This document shows positions 1-15,100 of a stretch of DNA of 64,000 bases, piece after piece. The stretch is from positions 89,261,740 through 89,325,739 of the forward strand of contig JAOWCC010000577.1 of NCBI GenBank assembly GCA_030867875.1, written 5' to 3'. Position 1 is the stretch's first letter; each line of letters opens with the position of its first letter. Origin of the DNA: Actinernus sp. WN-2022 (taxonomy: Eukaryota; Cnidaria; Anthozoa; Actiniaria; Actinernidae). The position numbers were made by a program, and so were the translations under genes. Under the pieces are notes generated by a model. That model had not been told where the DNA came from, did no database searches, and worked only from the letters and a program-made list of their open reading frames with translations.

Positions 1-23
1 AAAATGATATCAAACAATCTCTT

Positions 24-203
24 GGTAGCTTCAGAACCATCAATGGATTAAGTTGGAGAAAGGATTGAAGTAAAAATCAACATAATTCAAAAATGGTCAA
101 ATCTTGATTTTTTTTGCCAGACCGGGTAGGCAAAAAATCTTAGATTTCTGAGAAAAGCTAAAAACCACTCAATATGCTTCAAAATGATCTCAAACAATCT
201 CCT
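24..203. repeat. Representative long monomer (180 bp)
   Basis: One satellite unit measured from GGTAGC to the next GGTAGC. It contains the GC-richer box GCCAGACCGGGTAGG after the T-run and the short palindrome AAATCT-T-AGATTT immediately after it. Other long units measure 178 bp, for example between the AGACTGGG marks at 23808, 23986, 24164 and 24342. Length differences come from the T-run, from ACC versus AC in AGAACCATC, and from CCACTC versus CCATCTC. Confidence 0.9.
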
Positions 204-367
204 GGTAGCTTCAGAACATCAATGGATTAAGTTGGATAAAGAATTGAAGTAAAAATCAACATAACTCAAAAATGGTCAAATCTTGATTTTGTTGGCAAAA
301 ATCTTAGATTTCTGAGAAAAGCTAAAAACCACTCAATATGCTTCAAAATGATCTCAAACAATCTCCT
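204..367. repeat. Representative short monomer (164 bp)
   Basis: Same unit as the long monomer but lacking about 15 bp: the T-run passes directly into TTGGCAAAAATC, so the GCCAGACCGGGTA box is missing. Short units alternate with long ones in a largely regular order (180, 164, 179, 164 at the start of the window), which gives a trimeric higher-order period near 521 bp (long-short-long). Confidence 0.88.
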
Positions 368-1144
368 GGTAGCTTCAGAACCATCAATGGATTAAGTTGG
401 AGAAAGCATTGAAGTAAAAATCAACATAATTCAAAAATGGTCAAATCTTGATTTTTTTAGCCAGACCGGGTAGGCAAAAATCTTGGATTTCTGAGAAAAG
501 CTAAAAACCACTCAATATGCTTCAAAATGATCTCAAACAATCTCCTGGTAGCTTCAGAACATCAATGGATTAAGTTGGATAAAGAATTGAAGTAAAAATC
601 AACATAACTCAAAAATGGTCAAATCTTGATTTTGTTGGCAAAAATCTTGGATTTCTGAGAAAAGCTAAAAACCACTCAATATGCTTCAAAATGATATCAA
701 ACAATCTCTTGGTAGCTTCAGAACCATCAATGGATTAAGTTGGAGAAAGGATTGAAGTAAAAATCAACATAATTCAAAAATGGTCAAATCTTGATTTTTT
801 TTGCCAGACCGGGTAGGCAAAAAATCTTAGATTTCTGAGAAAAGCTAAAAACCACTCAATATGCTTCAAAATGATCTCAAACAATCTCTTGGTAGCTTCA
901 GAACCATCAATGGATTAAGTTGGATAAAGAATTGAAGTAAAAATCAACATAATTCAAAAATGGTCAAATCTGGATTTTTTTACCAGACCGGGTAGGCGAA
1001 AAATCTTAGATTTCTGAGAAAAGCTAACCACTCAATATGCTTCAAAATGATCTCAAACAATCTCCTGGTAGCTTCAGAACCATCAATGGATTAAGTTGGA
1101 GAAAGCATTGAAGTAAAAATCAACATAATTCAAAAATGGTCAAA

Positions 1145-4100
1145 TCTTGATTTTTTTAGCCAGACCGGGTAGGTAAAAATCTTGGATTTCTGAGAAAAGC
1201 TAAAAACCACTCAATATGCTTCAAAATGATCTCAAACAATCTCCTGGTAGCTTCAGAACATCAATGGATTAAGTTGGATAAAGAATTGAAGTAAAAATCA
1301 ACATAACTCAAAAATGGTCAAATCTTGATTTTGTTGGCAAAAATCTTAGATTTCTGAGAAAAGCTAAAAACCACTCAATACGCTTCAAAATGATCTCAAA
1401 CAATCTCCTGGTAGCTTCAGAACATCAATGGATTAAGTTGGATAAAGGATTGAAGTAAAAATCAACATAACTCAAAAATGGTCAAATCTTTATTTTTTTG
1501 CCAGACCGGGTAGGCAAAAATCTTGGATTTCTGAGAAAAGCTAAAAACCACTCAATATGCTTCAATATGATCTCAAACAATCTCCTGGTAGCTTCATAAC
1601 ATCAATGGATTAAGTTGGATAAAGAATTGAAGTAAAAATCAACATAATTCAAAAATGTTCAAATCTGGATTTTCTAGCCTGACCGGGTAGGCAGAAAATC
1701 TTAGATTTCTGAAAAAAGCTAAAAACCACTCAATATGCTTCAAAATGATCTCAAACAATCTCCTGGTAGCTTCAGAACATCAATGGATTAAGTTGGATAA
1801 AGAATTGAAGTAAAAATCAACATAACTAAAAAATGGTCAAATCTGGATTTTTTTTGGCAAAAATCTTGGATTTCTGAGAAAAGCTAAAAACCACTCAATA
1901 CGCTTCAAAATGATCTCAAACAATCTCCTGGTAGCTTCAGAACATCAATGGATTAAGTTGGATAAAGAATTGAAGTAAAAATCAACATAACTCAAAAATG
2001 GTCAAATCTGGATTTTTTAGCCAGACCGGGTAGGCAAAAAATCTTAGATTTCTGAGAAAAGCTAAAAACCATCTCAATATGCTTCAAAATGATCTCAAAC
2101 AATCTCCTGGTAGCTTCAGAACATCAATGGATTAAGTTGGATAAAGAATTGAAGTAAAAATCAACATAACTCAAAAATGGTCAAATCTTTATTTTTTTGC
2201 CAGACCGGGTAGGCAAAAATCTTGGATTTCTGAGAAAAGCTAAAAACCATCTCAATATGCTTCAAAATGATCTCAAACAATCTCCTGGTAGCTTCAGAAC
2301 ATCAATGGATTAAGTTGGATAAAGAATTGAAGTAAAAATCAACATAACTCAAAAATGGTCAAATCTGGATTTTTTTGGCAAAAATCTTGGATTTCTGAGA
2401 AAAGCTAAAAACCACTCAATACGCTTCAAAATGATCTCAAACAATCTCCTGGTAGCTTCACAACATCAATGGATTAAGTTGGATAAAGGATTGAAGTAAA
2501 AATCAACATAATTCAAAAATGGTCAAATCTTGATTTTTTAGCCAGACCGGGTAGGCAAAAAAATCTTAGATTTCTGAGAAAAGCTAAAAACCACTCAATA
2601 TGCTTCAAAATGATCTCAAACAATCTCCTGGTAGCTTCAGAACATCAATGGATTAAGTTGGATAAAGAATTGAAGTAAAAATCAACATAACTCAAAAATG
2701 GTCAAATCTTTATTTTTTTGCCAGACCGGGTAGGCAAAAATCTTGGATTTCTGAGAAAAGCTAAAAACCATCTCAATATGCTTCAAAATGATCTCAAACA
2801 ATCTCCTGGTAGCTTCAGAACATCAATGGATTAAGTTGGATAAAGAATTGAAGTAAAAATCAACATAACTCAAAAATGGTCAAATCTGGATTTTTTTTGG
2901 CAAAAATCTTGGATTTCTGAGAAAAGCTAAAAACCACTCAATACGCTTCAAAATGATCTCAAACAATCTCCTGGTAGCTTCAGAACATCAATGGATTAAG
3001 TTGGATAAAGGATTGAAGTAAAAATCAACATAATTCAAAAATGGTCAAATCTTGATTTTTTAGCCAGACCGGGTAGGCAAAAATCTTGGATTTCTGAGAA
3101 AAGCTAAAAACCACTCAATATGCTTCAAAATGATCTCAAACAATCTCCTGGTAGCTTCAGAACATCAATGGATTAAGTTGGATAAAGAATTGAAGTAAAA
3201 ATCAACATAACTCAAAAATGGTCAAATCTGGAGTTTTTTTGGCAAAAATCTTGGATTTCTGAGAAAAGCTAAAAACCACTCAATACGCTTCAAAATGATC
3301 TCAAACAATCTCCTGGTAGCTTCAGAACATCAATGGATTAAGTTGGATAAAGGATTGAAGTAAAAATCAACATAACTCAAAAATGGTCAAATCTTTATTT
3401 TTTTGCCAGACCGGGTAGGCAAAAATCTTAGATTTCTGAGAAAAGCTAAAAACCACTCAATATGCTTCAAAATGATCTCAAACAATCTCCTGGTAGCTTC
3501 AGAACATCAATGGATTAAGTTGGATAAAGAATTGAAGTAAAAATCAACATAACTCAAAAATGGTCAAATCTGGATTTTTTTTGGCAAAAATCTTGGATTT
3601 CTGAGAAAAGCTAAAAACCACTCAATACGCTTCAAAATGATCTCAATCAATCTCCTGGTAGCTTCAGAACATCAATGGATTAAGTTGGATAAAGGATTGA
3701 AGTAAAAATCAACATAACTCAAAAATGGTCAAATCTTTATTTTTTTGCCAGACCGGGTAGGCAAAAATCTTGGATTTCTGAGAAAAGCTAAAAACCACTC
3801 AATATGCTTCAATATGATCTCAAACAATCTCCTGGTAGCTTCATAACATCAATGGATTAAGTTGGATAAAGAATTGAAGTAAAAATCAACATAATTCAAA
3901 AATGTTCAAATCTGGATTTTCTACCCTGACCGGGTAGGCAGAAAATCTTAGATTTCTGAGAAAAGCTAAAAACCATCTCAATATGCTTCAAAATGATCTC
4001 AAACAATCTCCTGGTAGCTTCAGAACATCAATGGATTAAGTTGGATAAAGAATTGAAGTAAAAATCAACATAACTCAAAAATGGTCAAATCTGGATTTTT

Positions 4101-7100
4101 TAGCCAGACCGGGTAGGCAAAAAATCTTAGATTTCTGAGAAAAGCTAAAAACCATCTCAATATGCTTCAAAATGATCTCAAACAATCTCCTGGTAGCTTC
4201 AGAACATCAATGGATTAAGTTGGAGAAAGGATTGAAGTAAAAATCAACACAACTTAAAAATGGTCAAATCTGGATTTTTTTGGCCAGACCGGGTAGGCAA
4301 AAATCTTGGATTTCTGAGAAAAGCTAAAAACCACTCAATATGCTTCAAAATGATCTCAAACAATCTCCTGGTAGCTTCATAACATCAATGGATTAAGTTG
4401 GATAAAGAATTGAAGTAAAAATCAACATAACTCAAAAATGGTCAAATCTGGATTTTTTTTGGCAAAAATCTTGGATTTCTGAGAAAAGCTAAAAACCACT
4501 CAATACGCTTCAAAATGATCTCAAACAATCTCCTGGTAGCTTCAGAACATCAATGGATTAAGTTGGATAAAGGATTGAAGTAAAAATCAACATAATTCAA
4601 AAATGGTCAAATCTTGATTTTTTAGCCAGACCGGGTAGGCAAAAATCTTGGATTTCTGAGAAAAGCTAAAAACCACTCAATATGCTTCAAAATGATCTCA
4701 AACAATCTCCTGGTAGCTTCAGAACATCAATGGATTAAGTTGGATAAAGAATTGAAGTAAAAATCAACATAACTCAAAAATGGTCAAATCTGGAGTTTTT
4801 TTGGCAAAAATCTTGGATTTCTGAGAAAAGCTAAAAACCACTCAATACGCTTCAAAATGATCTCAAACAATCTCCTGGTAGCTTCAGAACATCAATGGAT
4901 TAAGTTGGATAAAGGATTGAAGTAAAAATCAACATAACTCAAAAATGGTCAAATCTTTATTTTTTTGCCAGACCGGGTAGGCAAAAATCTTAGATTTCTG
5001 AGAAAAGCTAAAAACCACTCAATATGCTTCAAAATGATCTCAAACAATCTCCTGGTAGCTTCAGAACATCAATGGATTAAGTTGGATAAAGAATTGAAGT
5101 AAAAATCAACATAACTCAAAAATGGTCAAATCTGGATTTTTTTTGGCAAAAATCTTGGATTTCTGAGAAAAGCTAAAAACCACTCAATACGCTTCAAAAT
5201 GATCTCAATCAATCTCCTGGTAGCTTCAGAACATCAATGGATTAAGTTGGATAAAGGATTGAAGTAAAAATCAACATAACTCAAAAATGGTCAAATCTTT
5301 ATTTTTTTGCCAGACCGGGTAGGCAAAAATCTTGGATTTCTGAGAAAAGCTAAAAACCACTCAATATGCTTCAATATGATCTCAAACAATCTCCTGGTAG
5401 CTTCATAACATCAATGGATTAAGTTGGATAAAGAATTGAAGTAAAAATCAACATAATTCAAAAATGTTCAAATCTGGATTTTCTACCCTGACCGGGTAGG
5501 CAGAAAATCTTAGATTTCTGAGAAAAGCTAAAAACCATCTCAATATGCTTCAAAATGATCTCAAACAATCTCCTGGTAGCTTCAGAACATCAATGGATTA
5601 AGTTGGATAAAGAATTGAAGTAAAAATCAACATAACTCAAAAATGGTCAAATCTGGATTTTTTAGCCAGACCGGGTAGGCAAAAAATCTTAGATTTCTGA
5701 GAAAAGCTAAAAACCATCTCAATATGCTTCAAAATGATCTCAAACAATCTCCTGGTAGCTTCAGAACATCAATGGATTAAGTTGGAGAAAGGATTGAAGT
5801 AAAAATCAACACAACTTAAAAATGGTCAAATCTGGATTTTTTTGGCCAGACCGGGTAGGCAAAAATCTTGGATTTCTGAGAAAAGCTAAAAACCACTCAA
5901 TATGCTTCAAAATGATCTCAAACAATCTCCTGGTAGCTTCATAACATCAATGGATTAAGTTGGATAAAGAATTGAAGTAAAAATCAACATAATTCAAAAT
6001 GTTCAAATCTGGATTCTCTAGCCTGACCGGGTAGGCAAAAAATCTTAGATTTCTGAAAAAAGCTAAAAACCACTCAATATGCTTCAAAATGATCTCAAAC
6101 AATCTCCTGGTAGCTTCAGAACATCAATGGATTAAGTTGGATAAAGAATTGAAGTAAAAATCAACATAACTCAAAAATGGTCAAATCTGGATTTTTTAGC
6201 CAGACCGGGTAGGCAAAAAATCTTAGATTTCTGAGAAAAGCTAAAAACCATCTCAATATGCTTCAAAATGATCTCAAACAATCTCCTGGTAGCTTCAGAA
6301 CATCAATGGATTAAGTTGGATAAAGAATTGAAGTAAAAATCAACATAACTCAAAAATGGTCAAAACTTTATTTTTTTGCCAGACCGGGTAGGCAAAAATC
6401 TTGGATTTCTGAGAAAAGCTAAAAACCACTCAATATGCTTCAAAATGATCTCAAACAATCTCCTGGTAGCTTCATAACATCAATGGATTAAGTTGGATAA
6501 AGAATTGAAGTAAAAATCAACATAACTCAAAAATGGTCAAATCTGGATTTTTTAGCCAGACCGGGTAGGCAAAAAATCTTAGATTTCTGAGAAAAGCTAA
6601 AAACCACTCAATATGCTTCAAAATGATCTCAAACAATCTCCTGATAGCTTCAGAACATCAATGGATTAAGTTGGATAAAGAATTGAAGTAAAAATCAACA
6701 TAACTCAAAAATGGTCAAATCTTTATTTTTTTGCCAGACCGGGTAGGCAAAAATCTTGGATTTCTGAGAAAAGCCAAAAACCACTCAATATGCTTCAAAA
6801 TGATCTCAAACAATCTCCTGGTAGCTTCAGAACATCAATGGATTAAGTTGGATAAAGAATTGAAGTAAAAATCAACATAACTAAAAAATGGTCAAATCTG
6901 GATTTTTTTTTGGCAAAAATCTTGGATTTCTGAGAAAAGCTAAAAACCACTCAATACGCTTCAAAATGATCTCAAACAATCTCCTGGTAGCTTCAGAACA
7001 TCAATGGATTAAGTTGGATAAAGGATTGAAGTAAAAATCAACATAATTCAAAAATGGTCAAATCTTGATTTTTTAGCCAGACCGGGTAGGCAAAAAAATC

Positions 7101-9171
7101 TTAGCTTTCTGAGAAAAGCTAAAAACCACTCAATATGCTTCAAAATGATCTCAAACAATCTCCTGGTAGCTTCAGAACATCAATGGATTAAGTTGGATAA
7201 AGAATTGAAGTAAAAATCAACATAACTCAAAAATGGTCAAATCTGGATTTTTTAGCCAGTCTGGGTAGGCAAAAAATCTTAGCTTTCTGAGAAAAGCTAA
7301 AAACCACTCAATATGCTTCAAAATGATCTCAAACAATCTCCTGGTAGCTTCAGAACATCAATGGATTAAGTTGGATAAAGAATTGAAGTAAAAATCAACA
7401 TAACTCAAAAATGGTCAAATCTGGATTTTTTAGCCAGACCGGGTAGGCAAAAAATCTTAGATTTCTGAGAAAAGCTAAAAACCACTCAATATGCTTCAAA
7501 ATGATCTCAAACAATCTCCTGGTAGCTTCAGAACATCAATGGATTAAGTTGGATAAAGAATTGAAGTAAAAATCAACATAACTCAAAAATGGTCAAATCT
7601 TTATTTTTTTGCCAGACCGGGTAGGCAAAAATCTTGGATTTCTGAGAAAAGCTAAAAACCACTCAATATGCTTCAAAATGATCTCAAACAATCTCCTGGT
7701 AGCTTCAGAACATCAATGGATTAAGTTGGATAAAGAATTGAAGTAAAAATCAACATAACTCAAAAATGGTCAAATCTGGATTTTTTAGCCAGACCGGGTA
7801 GGCAAAAAATCTTAGATTTCTGAGAAAAGCTAAAAACCACTCAATATGCTTCAAAATGATCTCAAACAATCTCCTGGTAGCTTCAGAACATCAATGGATT
7901 AAGTTGGATAAAGAATTGAAGTAAAAATCAACATAACTCAAAAATGGTCAAATCTTTATTTTTTTGCCAGACCGGGTAGGCAAAAATCTTGGATTTCTGA
8001 GAAAAGCTAAAAACCACTCAATATGCTTCAAAATGATCTCAAACAATCTCCTGGTAGCTTCAGAACATCAATGGATTAAGTTGGATAAAGAATTGAAGTA
8101 AAAATCAACATAACTAAAAAATGGTCAAATCTGGATTTTTTTGGGCAAAAATATTGGATTTCTGAGAAAAGCTAAAAACCACTCAATACGCTTCAAAATG
8201 ATCTCAAACAATCTCCTGGTAGCTTCAGAACATCAATGGATTAAGTTGGATAAAGGATTGAAGTAAAAATCAACATAATTCAAAAATGGTCAAATCTTGA
8301 TTTTTTAGCCAGACCGGGTAGGCAAAAATATCTTAGATTTCTGAGAAAAGCTAAAAACCACTCAATATGCTTCAAAATGATCTCAAACAATCTCCTGGTA
8401 GCTTCAGAACATCAATGGATTAAGTTGGATAAAGAATTGAAGTAAAAATCAACATAACTCAAAAATGGTCAAATCTGGATTTTTTAGCCAGACCGGGTAG
8501 GCAAAAAATCTTAGATTTCTGAGAAAAGCTAAAAACCACTCAATATGCTTCAAAATGATCTCAAACAATCTCCTGGTAGCTTCAGAACATCAATGGATTA
8601 AGTTGGATAAAGAATTGAAGTAAAAATCAACATAACTCAAAAATGGTCAAATCTTTATTTTTTTGCCAGACCGGGTAGGCAAAAATCTTGGATTTCTGAG
8701 AAAAGCTAAAAACCACTCAATATGCTTCAAAATGATCTCAAACAATCTCCTGGTAGCTTCAGAACATCAATGGATTAAGTTGGATAAAGAATTGAAGTAA
8801 AAATCAACATAACTAAAAAATGGTCAAATCTGGATTTTTTTGGGCAAAAATATTGGATTTCTGAGAAAAGCTAAAAACCACTCAATACGCTTCAAAATGA
8901 TCTCAAACAATCTCCTGGTAGCTTCAGAACATCAATGGATTAAGTTGGATAAAGGATTGAAGTAAAAATCAACATAATTCAAAAATGGTCAAATCTTGAT
9001 TTTTTAGCCAGACCGGGTAGGCAAAAATATCTTAGATTTCTGAGAAAAGCTAAAAACCACTCAATATGCTTCAAAATGATCTCAAACAATCTCCTGGTAG
9101 CTTCAGAACATCAATGGATTAAGTTGGATAAAGAATTGAAGTAAAAATCAACATAACTCAAAAATGGTCAA
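1145..9171. repeat. Super-repeat copy 1 (subtype A satellite, about 8.03 kb)
   Basis: First copy of a giant higher-order unit. Rare variants recur at fixed offsets in the next copy. GGTAAAAATC (1171 and 9198), TTTCTAGCCT (1671 and 9698) and CTACCCTGAC (3921 and 11948) are 8027 bp apart. CTACCCTG at 5483, TTTGGCCAGA at 5841, TTAGCTTTC at 7101 and GGGCAAAAATATTGG at 8143 are each 9069 bp from their partners. The block carries the subtype-A mark TACGCTTC. An internal 1562-bp block (nine monomers) lies between the CTACCCTG marks at 3921 and 5483. Confidence 0.8.
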
Positions 9172-12100
9172 ATCTTGATTTTTTAGCCAGACCGGGTAGG
9201 TAAAAATCTTGGATTTCTGAGAAAAGCTAAAAACCACTCAATATGCTTCAAAATGATCTCAAACAATCTCCTGGTAGCTTCAGAACATCAATGGATTAAG
9301 TTGGATAAAGAATTGAAGTAAAAATCAACATAACTCAAAAATGGTCAAATCTTGATTTTGTTGGCAAAAATCTTAGATTTCTGAGAAAAGCTAAAAACCA
9401 CTCAATACGCTTCAAAATGATCTCAAACAATCTCCTGGTAGCTTCAGAACATCAATGGATTAAGTTGGATAAAGGATTGAAGTAAAAATCAACATAACTC
9501 AAAAATGGTCAAATCTTTATTTTTTTGCCAGACCGGGTAGGCAAAAATCTTGGATTTCTGAGAAAAGCTAAAAACCACTCAATATGCTTCAATATGATCT
9601 CAAACAATCTCCTGGTAGCTTCATAACATCAATGGATTAAGTTGGATAAAGAATTGAAGTAAAAATCAACATAATTCAAAAATGTTCAAATCTGGATTTT
9701 CTAGCCTGACCGGGTAGGCAGAAAATCTTAGATTTCTGAAAAAAGCTAAAAACCACTCAATATGCTTCAAAATGATCTCAAACAATCTCCTGGTAGCTTC
9801 AGAACATCAATGGATTAAGTTGGATAAAGAATTGAAGTAAAAATCAACATAACTAAAAAATGGTCAAATCTGGATTTTTTTTGGCAAAAATCTTGGATTT
9901 CTGAGAAAAGCTAAAAACCACTCAATACGCTTCAAAATGATCTCAAACAATCTCCTGGTAGCTTCAGAACATCAATGGATTAAGTTGGATAAAGAATTGA
10001 AGTAAAAATCAACATAACTCAAAAATGGTCAAATCTGGATTTTTTAGCCAGACCGGGTAGGCAAAAAATCTTAGATTTCTGAGAAAAGCTAAAAACCATC
10101 TCAATATGCTTCAAAATGATCTCAAACAATCTCCTGGTAGCTTCAGAACATCAATGGATTAAGTTGGATAAAGAATTGAAGTAAAAATCAACATAACTCA
10201 AAAATGGTCAAATCTTTATTTTTTTGCCAGACCGGGTAGGCAAAAATCTTGGATTTCTGAGAAAAGCTAAAAACCATCTCAATATGCTTCAAAATGATCT
10301 CAAACAATCTCCTGGTAGCTTCAGAACATCAATGGATTAAGTTGGATAAAGAATTGAAGTAAAAATCAACATAACTCAAAAATGGTCAAATCTGGATTTT
10401 TTTGGCAAAAATCTTGGATTTCTGAGAAAAGCTAAAAACCACTCAATACGCTTCAAAATGATCTCAAACAATCTCCTGGTAGCTTCACAACATCAATGGA
10501 TTAAGTTGGATAAAGGATTGAAGTAAAAATCAACATAATTCAAAAATGGTCAAATCTTGATTTTTTAGCCAGACCGGGTAGGCAAAAAAATCTTAGATTT
10601 CTGAGAAAAGCTAAAAACCACTCAATATGCTTCAAAATGATCTCAAACAATCTCCTGGTAGCTTCAGAACATCAATGGATTAAGTTGGATAAAGAATTGA
10701 AGTAAAAATCAACATAACTCAAAAATGGTCAAATCTTTATTTTTTTGCCAGACCGGGTAGGCAAAAATCTTGGATTTCTGAGAAAAGCTAAAAACCATCT
10801 CAATATGCTTCAAAATGATCTCAAACAATCTCCTGGTAGCTTCAGAACATCAATGGATTAAGTTGGATAAAGAATTGAAGTAAAAATCAACATAACTCAA
10901 AAATGGTCAAATCTGGATTTTTTTTGGCAAAAATCTTGGATTTCTGAGAAAAGCTAAAAACCACTCAATACGCTTCAAAATGATCTCAAACAATCTCCTG
11001 GTAGCTTCAGAACATCAATGGATTAAGTTGGATAAAGGATTGAAGTAAAAATCAACATAATTCAAAAATGGTCAAATCTTGATTTTTTAGCCAGACCGGG
11101 TAGGCAAAAATCTTGGATTTCTGAGAAAAGCTAAAAACCACTCAATATGCTTCAAAATGATCTCAAACAATCTCCTGGTAGCTTCAGAACATCAATGGAT
11201 TAAGTTGGATAAAGAATTGAAGTAAAAATCAACATAACTCAAAAATGGTCAAATCTGGAGTTTTTTTGGCAAAAATCTTGGATTTCTGAGAAAAGCTAAA
11301 AACCACTCAATACGCTTCAAAATGATCTCAAACAATCTCCTGGTAGCTTCAGAACATCAATGGATTAAGTTGGATAAAGGATTGAAGTAAAAATCAACAT
11401 AACTCAAAAATGGTCAAATCTTTATTTTTTTGCCAGACCGGGTAGGCAAAAATCTTAGATTTCTGAGAAAAGCTAAAAACCACTCAATATGCTTCAAAAT
11501 GATCTCAAACAATCTCCTGGTAGCTTCAGAACATCAATGGATTAAGTTGGATAAAGAATTGAAGTAAAAATCAACATAACTCAAAAATGGTCAAATCTGG
11601 ATTTTTTTTGGCAAAAATCTTGGATTTCTGAGAAAAGCTAAAAACCACTCAATACGCTTCAAAATGATCTCAATCAATCTCCTGGTAGCTTCAGAACATC
11701 AATGGATTAAGTTGGATAAAGGATTGAAGTAAAAATCAACATAACTCAAAAATGGTCAAATCTTTATTTTTTTGCCAGACCGGGTAGGCAAAAATCTTGG
11801 ATTTCTGAGAAAAGCTAAAAACCACTCAATATGCTTCAATATGATCTCAAACAATCTCCTGGTAGCTTCATAACATCAATGGATTAAGTTGGATAAAGAA
11901 TTGAAGTAAAAATCAACATAATTCAAAAATGTTCAAATCTGGATTTTCTACCCTGACCGGGTAGGCAGAAAATCTTAGATTTCTGAGAAAAGCTAAAAAC
12001 CATCTCAATATGCTTCAAAATGATCTCAAACAATCTCCTGGTAGCTTCAGAACATCAATGGATTAAGTTGGATAAAGAATTGAAGTAAAAATCAACATAA

Positions 12101-15100
12101 CTCAAAAATGGTCAAATCTGGATTTTTTAGCCAGACCGGGTAGGCAAAAAATCTTAGATTTCTGAGAAAAGCTAAAAACCATCTCAATATGCTTCAAAAT
12201 GATCTCAAACAATCTCCTGGTAGCTTCAGAACATCAATGGATTAAGTTGGATAAAGAATTGAAGTAAAAATCAACATAACTCAAAAATGGTCAAATCTGG
12301 AGTTTTTTTGGCAAAAATCTTGGATTTCTGAGAAAAGCTAAAAACCACTCAATACGCTTCAAAATGATCTCAAACAATCTCCTGGTAGCTTCAGAACATC
12401 AATGGATTAAGTTGGATAAAGGATTGAAGTAAAAATCAACATAACTCAAAAATGGTCAAATCTTTATTTTTTTGCCAGACCGGGTAGGCAAAAATCTTAG
12501 ATTTCTGAGAAAAGCTAAAAACCACTCAATATGCTTCAAAATGATCTCAAACAATCTCCTGGTAGCTTCAGAACATCAATGGATTAAGTTGGATAAAGAA
12601 TTGAAGTAAAAATCAACATAACTCAAAAATGGTCAAATCTGGATTTTTTTTGGCAAAAATCTTGGATTTCTGAGAAAAGCTAAAAACCACTCAATACGCT
12701 TCAAAATGATCTCAATCAATCTCCTGGTAGCTTCAGAACATCAATGGATTAAGTTGGATAAAGGATTGAAGTAAAAATCAACATAACTCAAAAATGGTCA
12801 AATCTTTATTTTTTTGCCAGACCGGGTAGGCAAAAATCTTGGATTTCTGAGAAAAGCTAAAAACCACTCAATATGCTTCAATATGATCTCAAACAATCTC
12901 CTGGTAGCTTCATAACATCAATGGATTAAGTTGGATAAAGAATTGAAGTAAAAATCAACATAATTCAAAAATGTTCAAATCTGGATTTTCTACCCTGACC
13001 GGGTAGGCAGAAAATCTTAGATTTCTGAGAAAAGCTAAAAACCATCTCAATATGCTTCAAAATGATCTCAAACAATCTCCTGGTAGCTTCAGAACATCAA
13101 TGGATTAAGTTGGATAAAGAATTGAAGTAAAAATCAACATAACTCAAAAATGGTCAAATCTGGATTTTTTAGCCAGACCGGGTAGGCAAAAAATCTTAGA
13201 TTTCTGAGAAAAGCTAAAAACCATCTCAATATGCTTCAAAATGATCTCAAACAATCTCCTGGTAGCTTCAGAACATCAATGGATTAAGTTGGAGAAAGGA
13301 TTGAAGTAAAAATCAACACAACTTAAAAATGGTCAAATCTGGATTTTTTTGGCCAGACCGGGTAGGCAAAAATCTTGGATTTCTGAGAAAAGCTAAAAAC
13401 CACTCAATATGCTTCAAAATGATCTCAAACAATCTCCTGGTAGCTTCATAACATCAATGGATTAAGTTGGATAAAGAATTGAAGTAAAAATCAACATAAC
13501 TCAAAAATGGTCAAATCTGGATTTTTTTTGGCAAAAATCTTGGATTTCTGAGAAAAGCTAAAAACCACTCAATACGCTTCAAAATGATCTCAAACAATCT
13601 CCTGGTAGCTTCAGAACATCAATGGATTAAGTTGGATAAAGGATTGAAGTAAAAATCAACATAATTCAAAAATGGTCAAATCTTGATTTTTTAGCCAGAC
13701 CGGGTAGGCAAAAATCTTGGATTTCTGAGAAAAGCTAAAAACCACTCAATATGCTTCAAAATGATCTCAAACAATCTCCTGGTAGCTTCAGAACATCAAT
13801 GGATTAAGTTGGATAAAGAATTGAAGTAAAAATCAACATAACTCAAAAATGGTCAAATCTGGAGTTTTTTTGGCAAAAATCTTGGATTTCTGAGAAAAGC
13901 TAAAAACCACTCAATACGCTTCAAAATGATCTCAAACAATCTCCTGGTAGCTTCAGAACATCAATGGATTAAGTTGGATAAAGGATTGAAGTAAAAATCA
14001 ACATAACTCAAAAATGGTCAAATCTTTATTTTTTTGCCAGACCGGGTAGGCAAAAATCTTAGATTTCTGAGAAAAGCTAAAAACCACTCAATATGCTTCA
14101 AAATGATCTCAAACAATCTCCTGGTAGCTTCAGAACATCAATGGATTAAGTTGGATAAAGAATTGAAGTAAAAATCAACATAACTCAAAAATGGTCAAAT
14201 CTGGATTTTTTTTGGCAAAAATCTTGGATTTCTGAGAAAAGCTAAAAACCACTCAATACGCTTCAAAATGATCTCAATCAATCTCCTGGTAGCTTCAGAA
14301 CATCAATGGATTAAGTTGGATAAAGGATTGAAGTAAAAATCAACATAACTCAAAAATGGTCAAATCTTTATTTTTTTGCCAGACCGGGTAGGCAAAAATC
14401 TTGGATTTCTGAGAAAAGCTAAAAACCACTCAATATGCTTCAATATGATCTCAAACAATCTCCTGGTAGCTTCATAACATCAATGGATTAAGTTGGATAA
14501 AGAATTGAAGTAAAAATCAACATAATTCAAAAATGTTCAAATCTGGATTTTCTACCCTGACCGGGTAGGCAGAAAATCTTAGATTTCTGAGAAAAGCTAA
14601 AAACCATCTCAATATGCTTCAAAATGATCTCAAACAATCTCCTGGTAGCTTCAGAACATCAATGGATTAAGTTGGATAAAGAATTGAAGTAAAAATCAAC
14701 ATAACTCAAAAATGGTCAAATCTGGATTTTTTAGCCAGACCGGGTAGGCAAAAAATCTTAGATTTCTGAGAAAAGCTAAAAACCATCTCAATATGCTTCA
14801 AAATGATCTCAAACAATCTCCTGGTAGCTTCAGAACATCAATGGATTAAGTTGGAGAAAGGATTGAAGTAAAAATCAACACAACTTAAAAATGGTCAAAT
14901 CTGGATTTTTTTGGCCAGACCGGGTAGGCAAAAATCTTGGATTTCTGAGAAAAGCTAAAAACCACTCAATATGCTTCAAAATGATCTCAAACAATCTCCT
15001 GGTAGCTTCATAACATCAATGGATTAAGTTGGATAAAGAATTGAAGTAAAAATCAACATAATTCAAAATGTTCAAATCTGGATTCTCTAGCCTGACCGGG

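Larger units (their letters stand above)
1..1144. repeat. Satellite block of subtype B (left edge)
   Basis: Monomers here carry the AGAACCATC and GGAGAAAG variants and the CTAACCACTC deletion variant (near 1025). All three recur at 26-29 kb and across the right-hand array. The block ends where the left super-repeat begins; the boundary is set by loss of constant-offset matching and is good to a few tens of bases. Confidence 0.7.
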
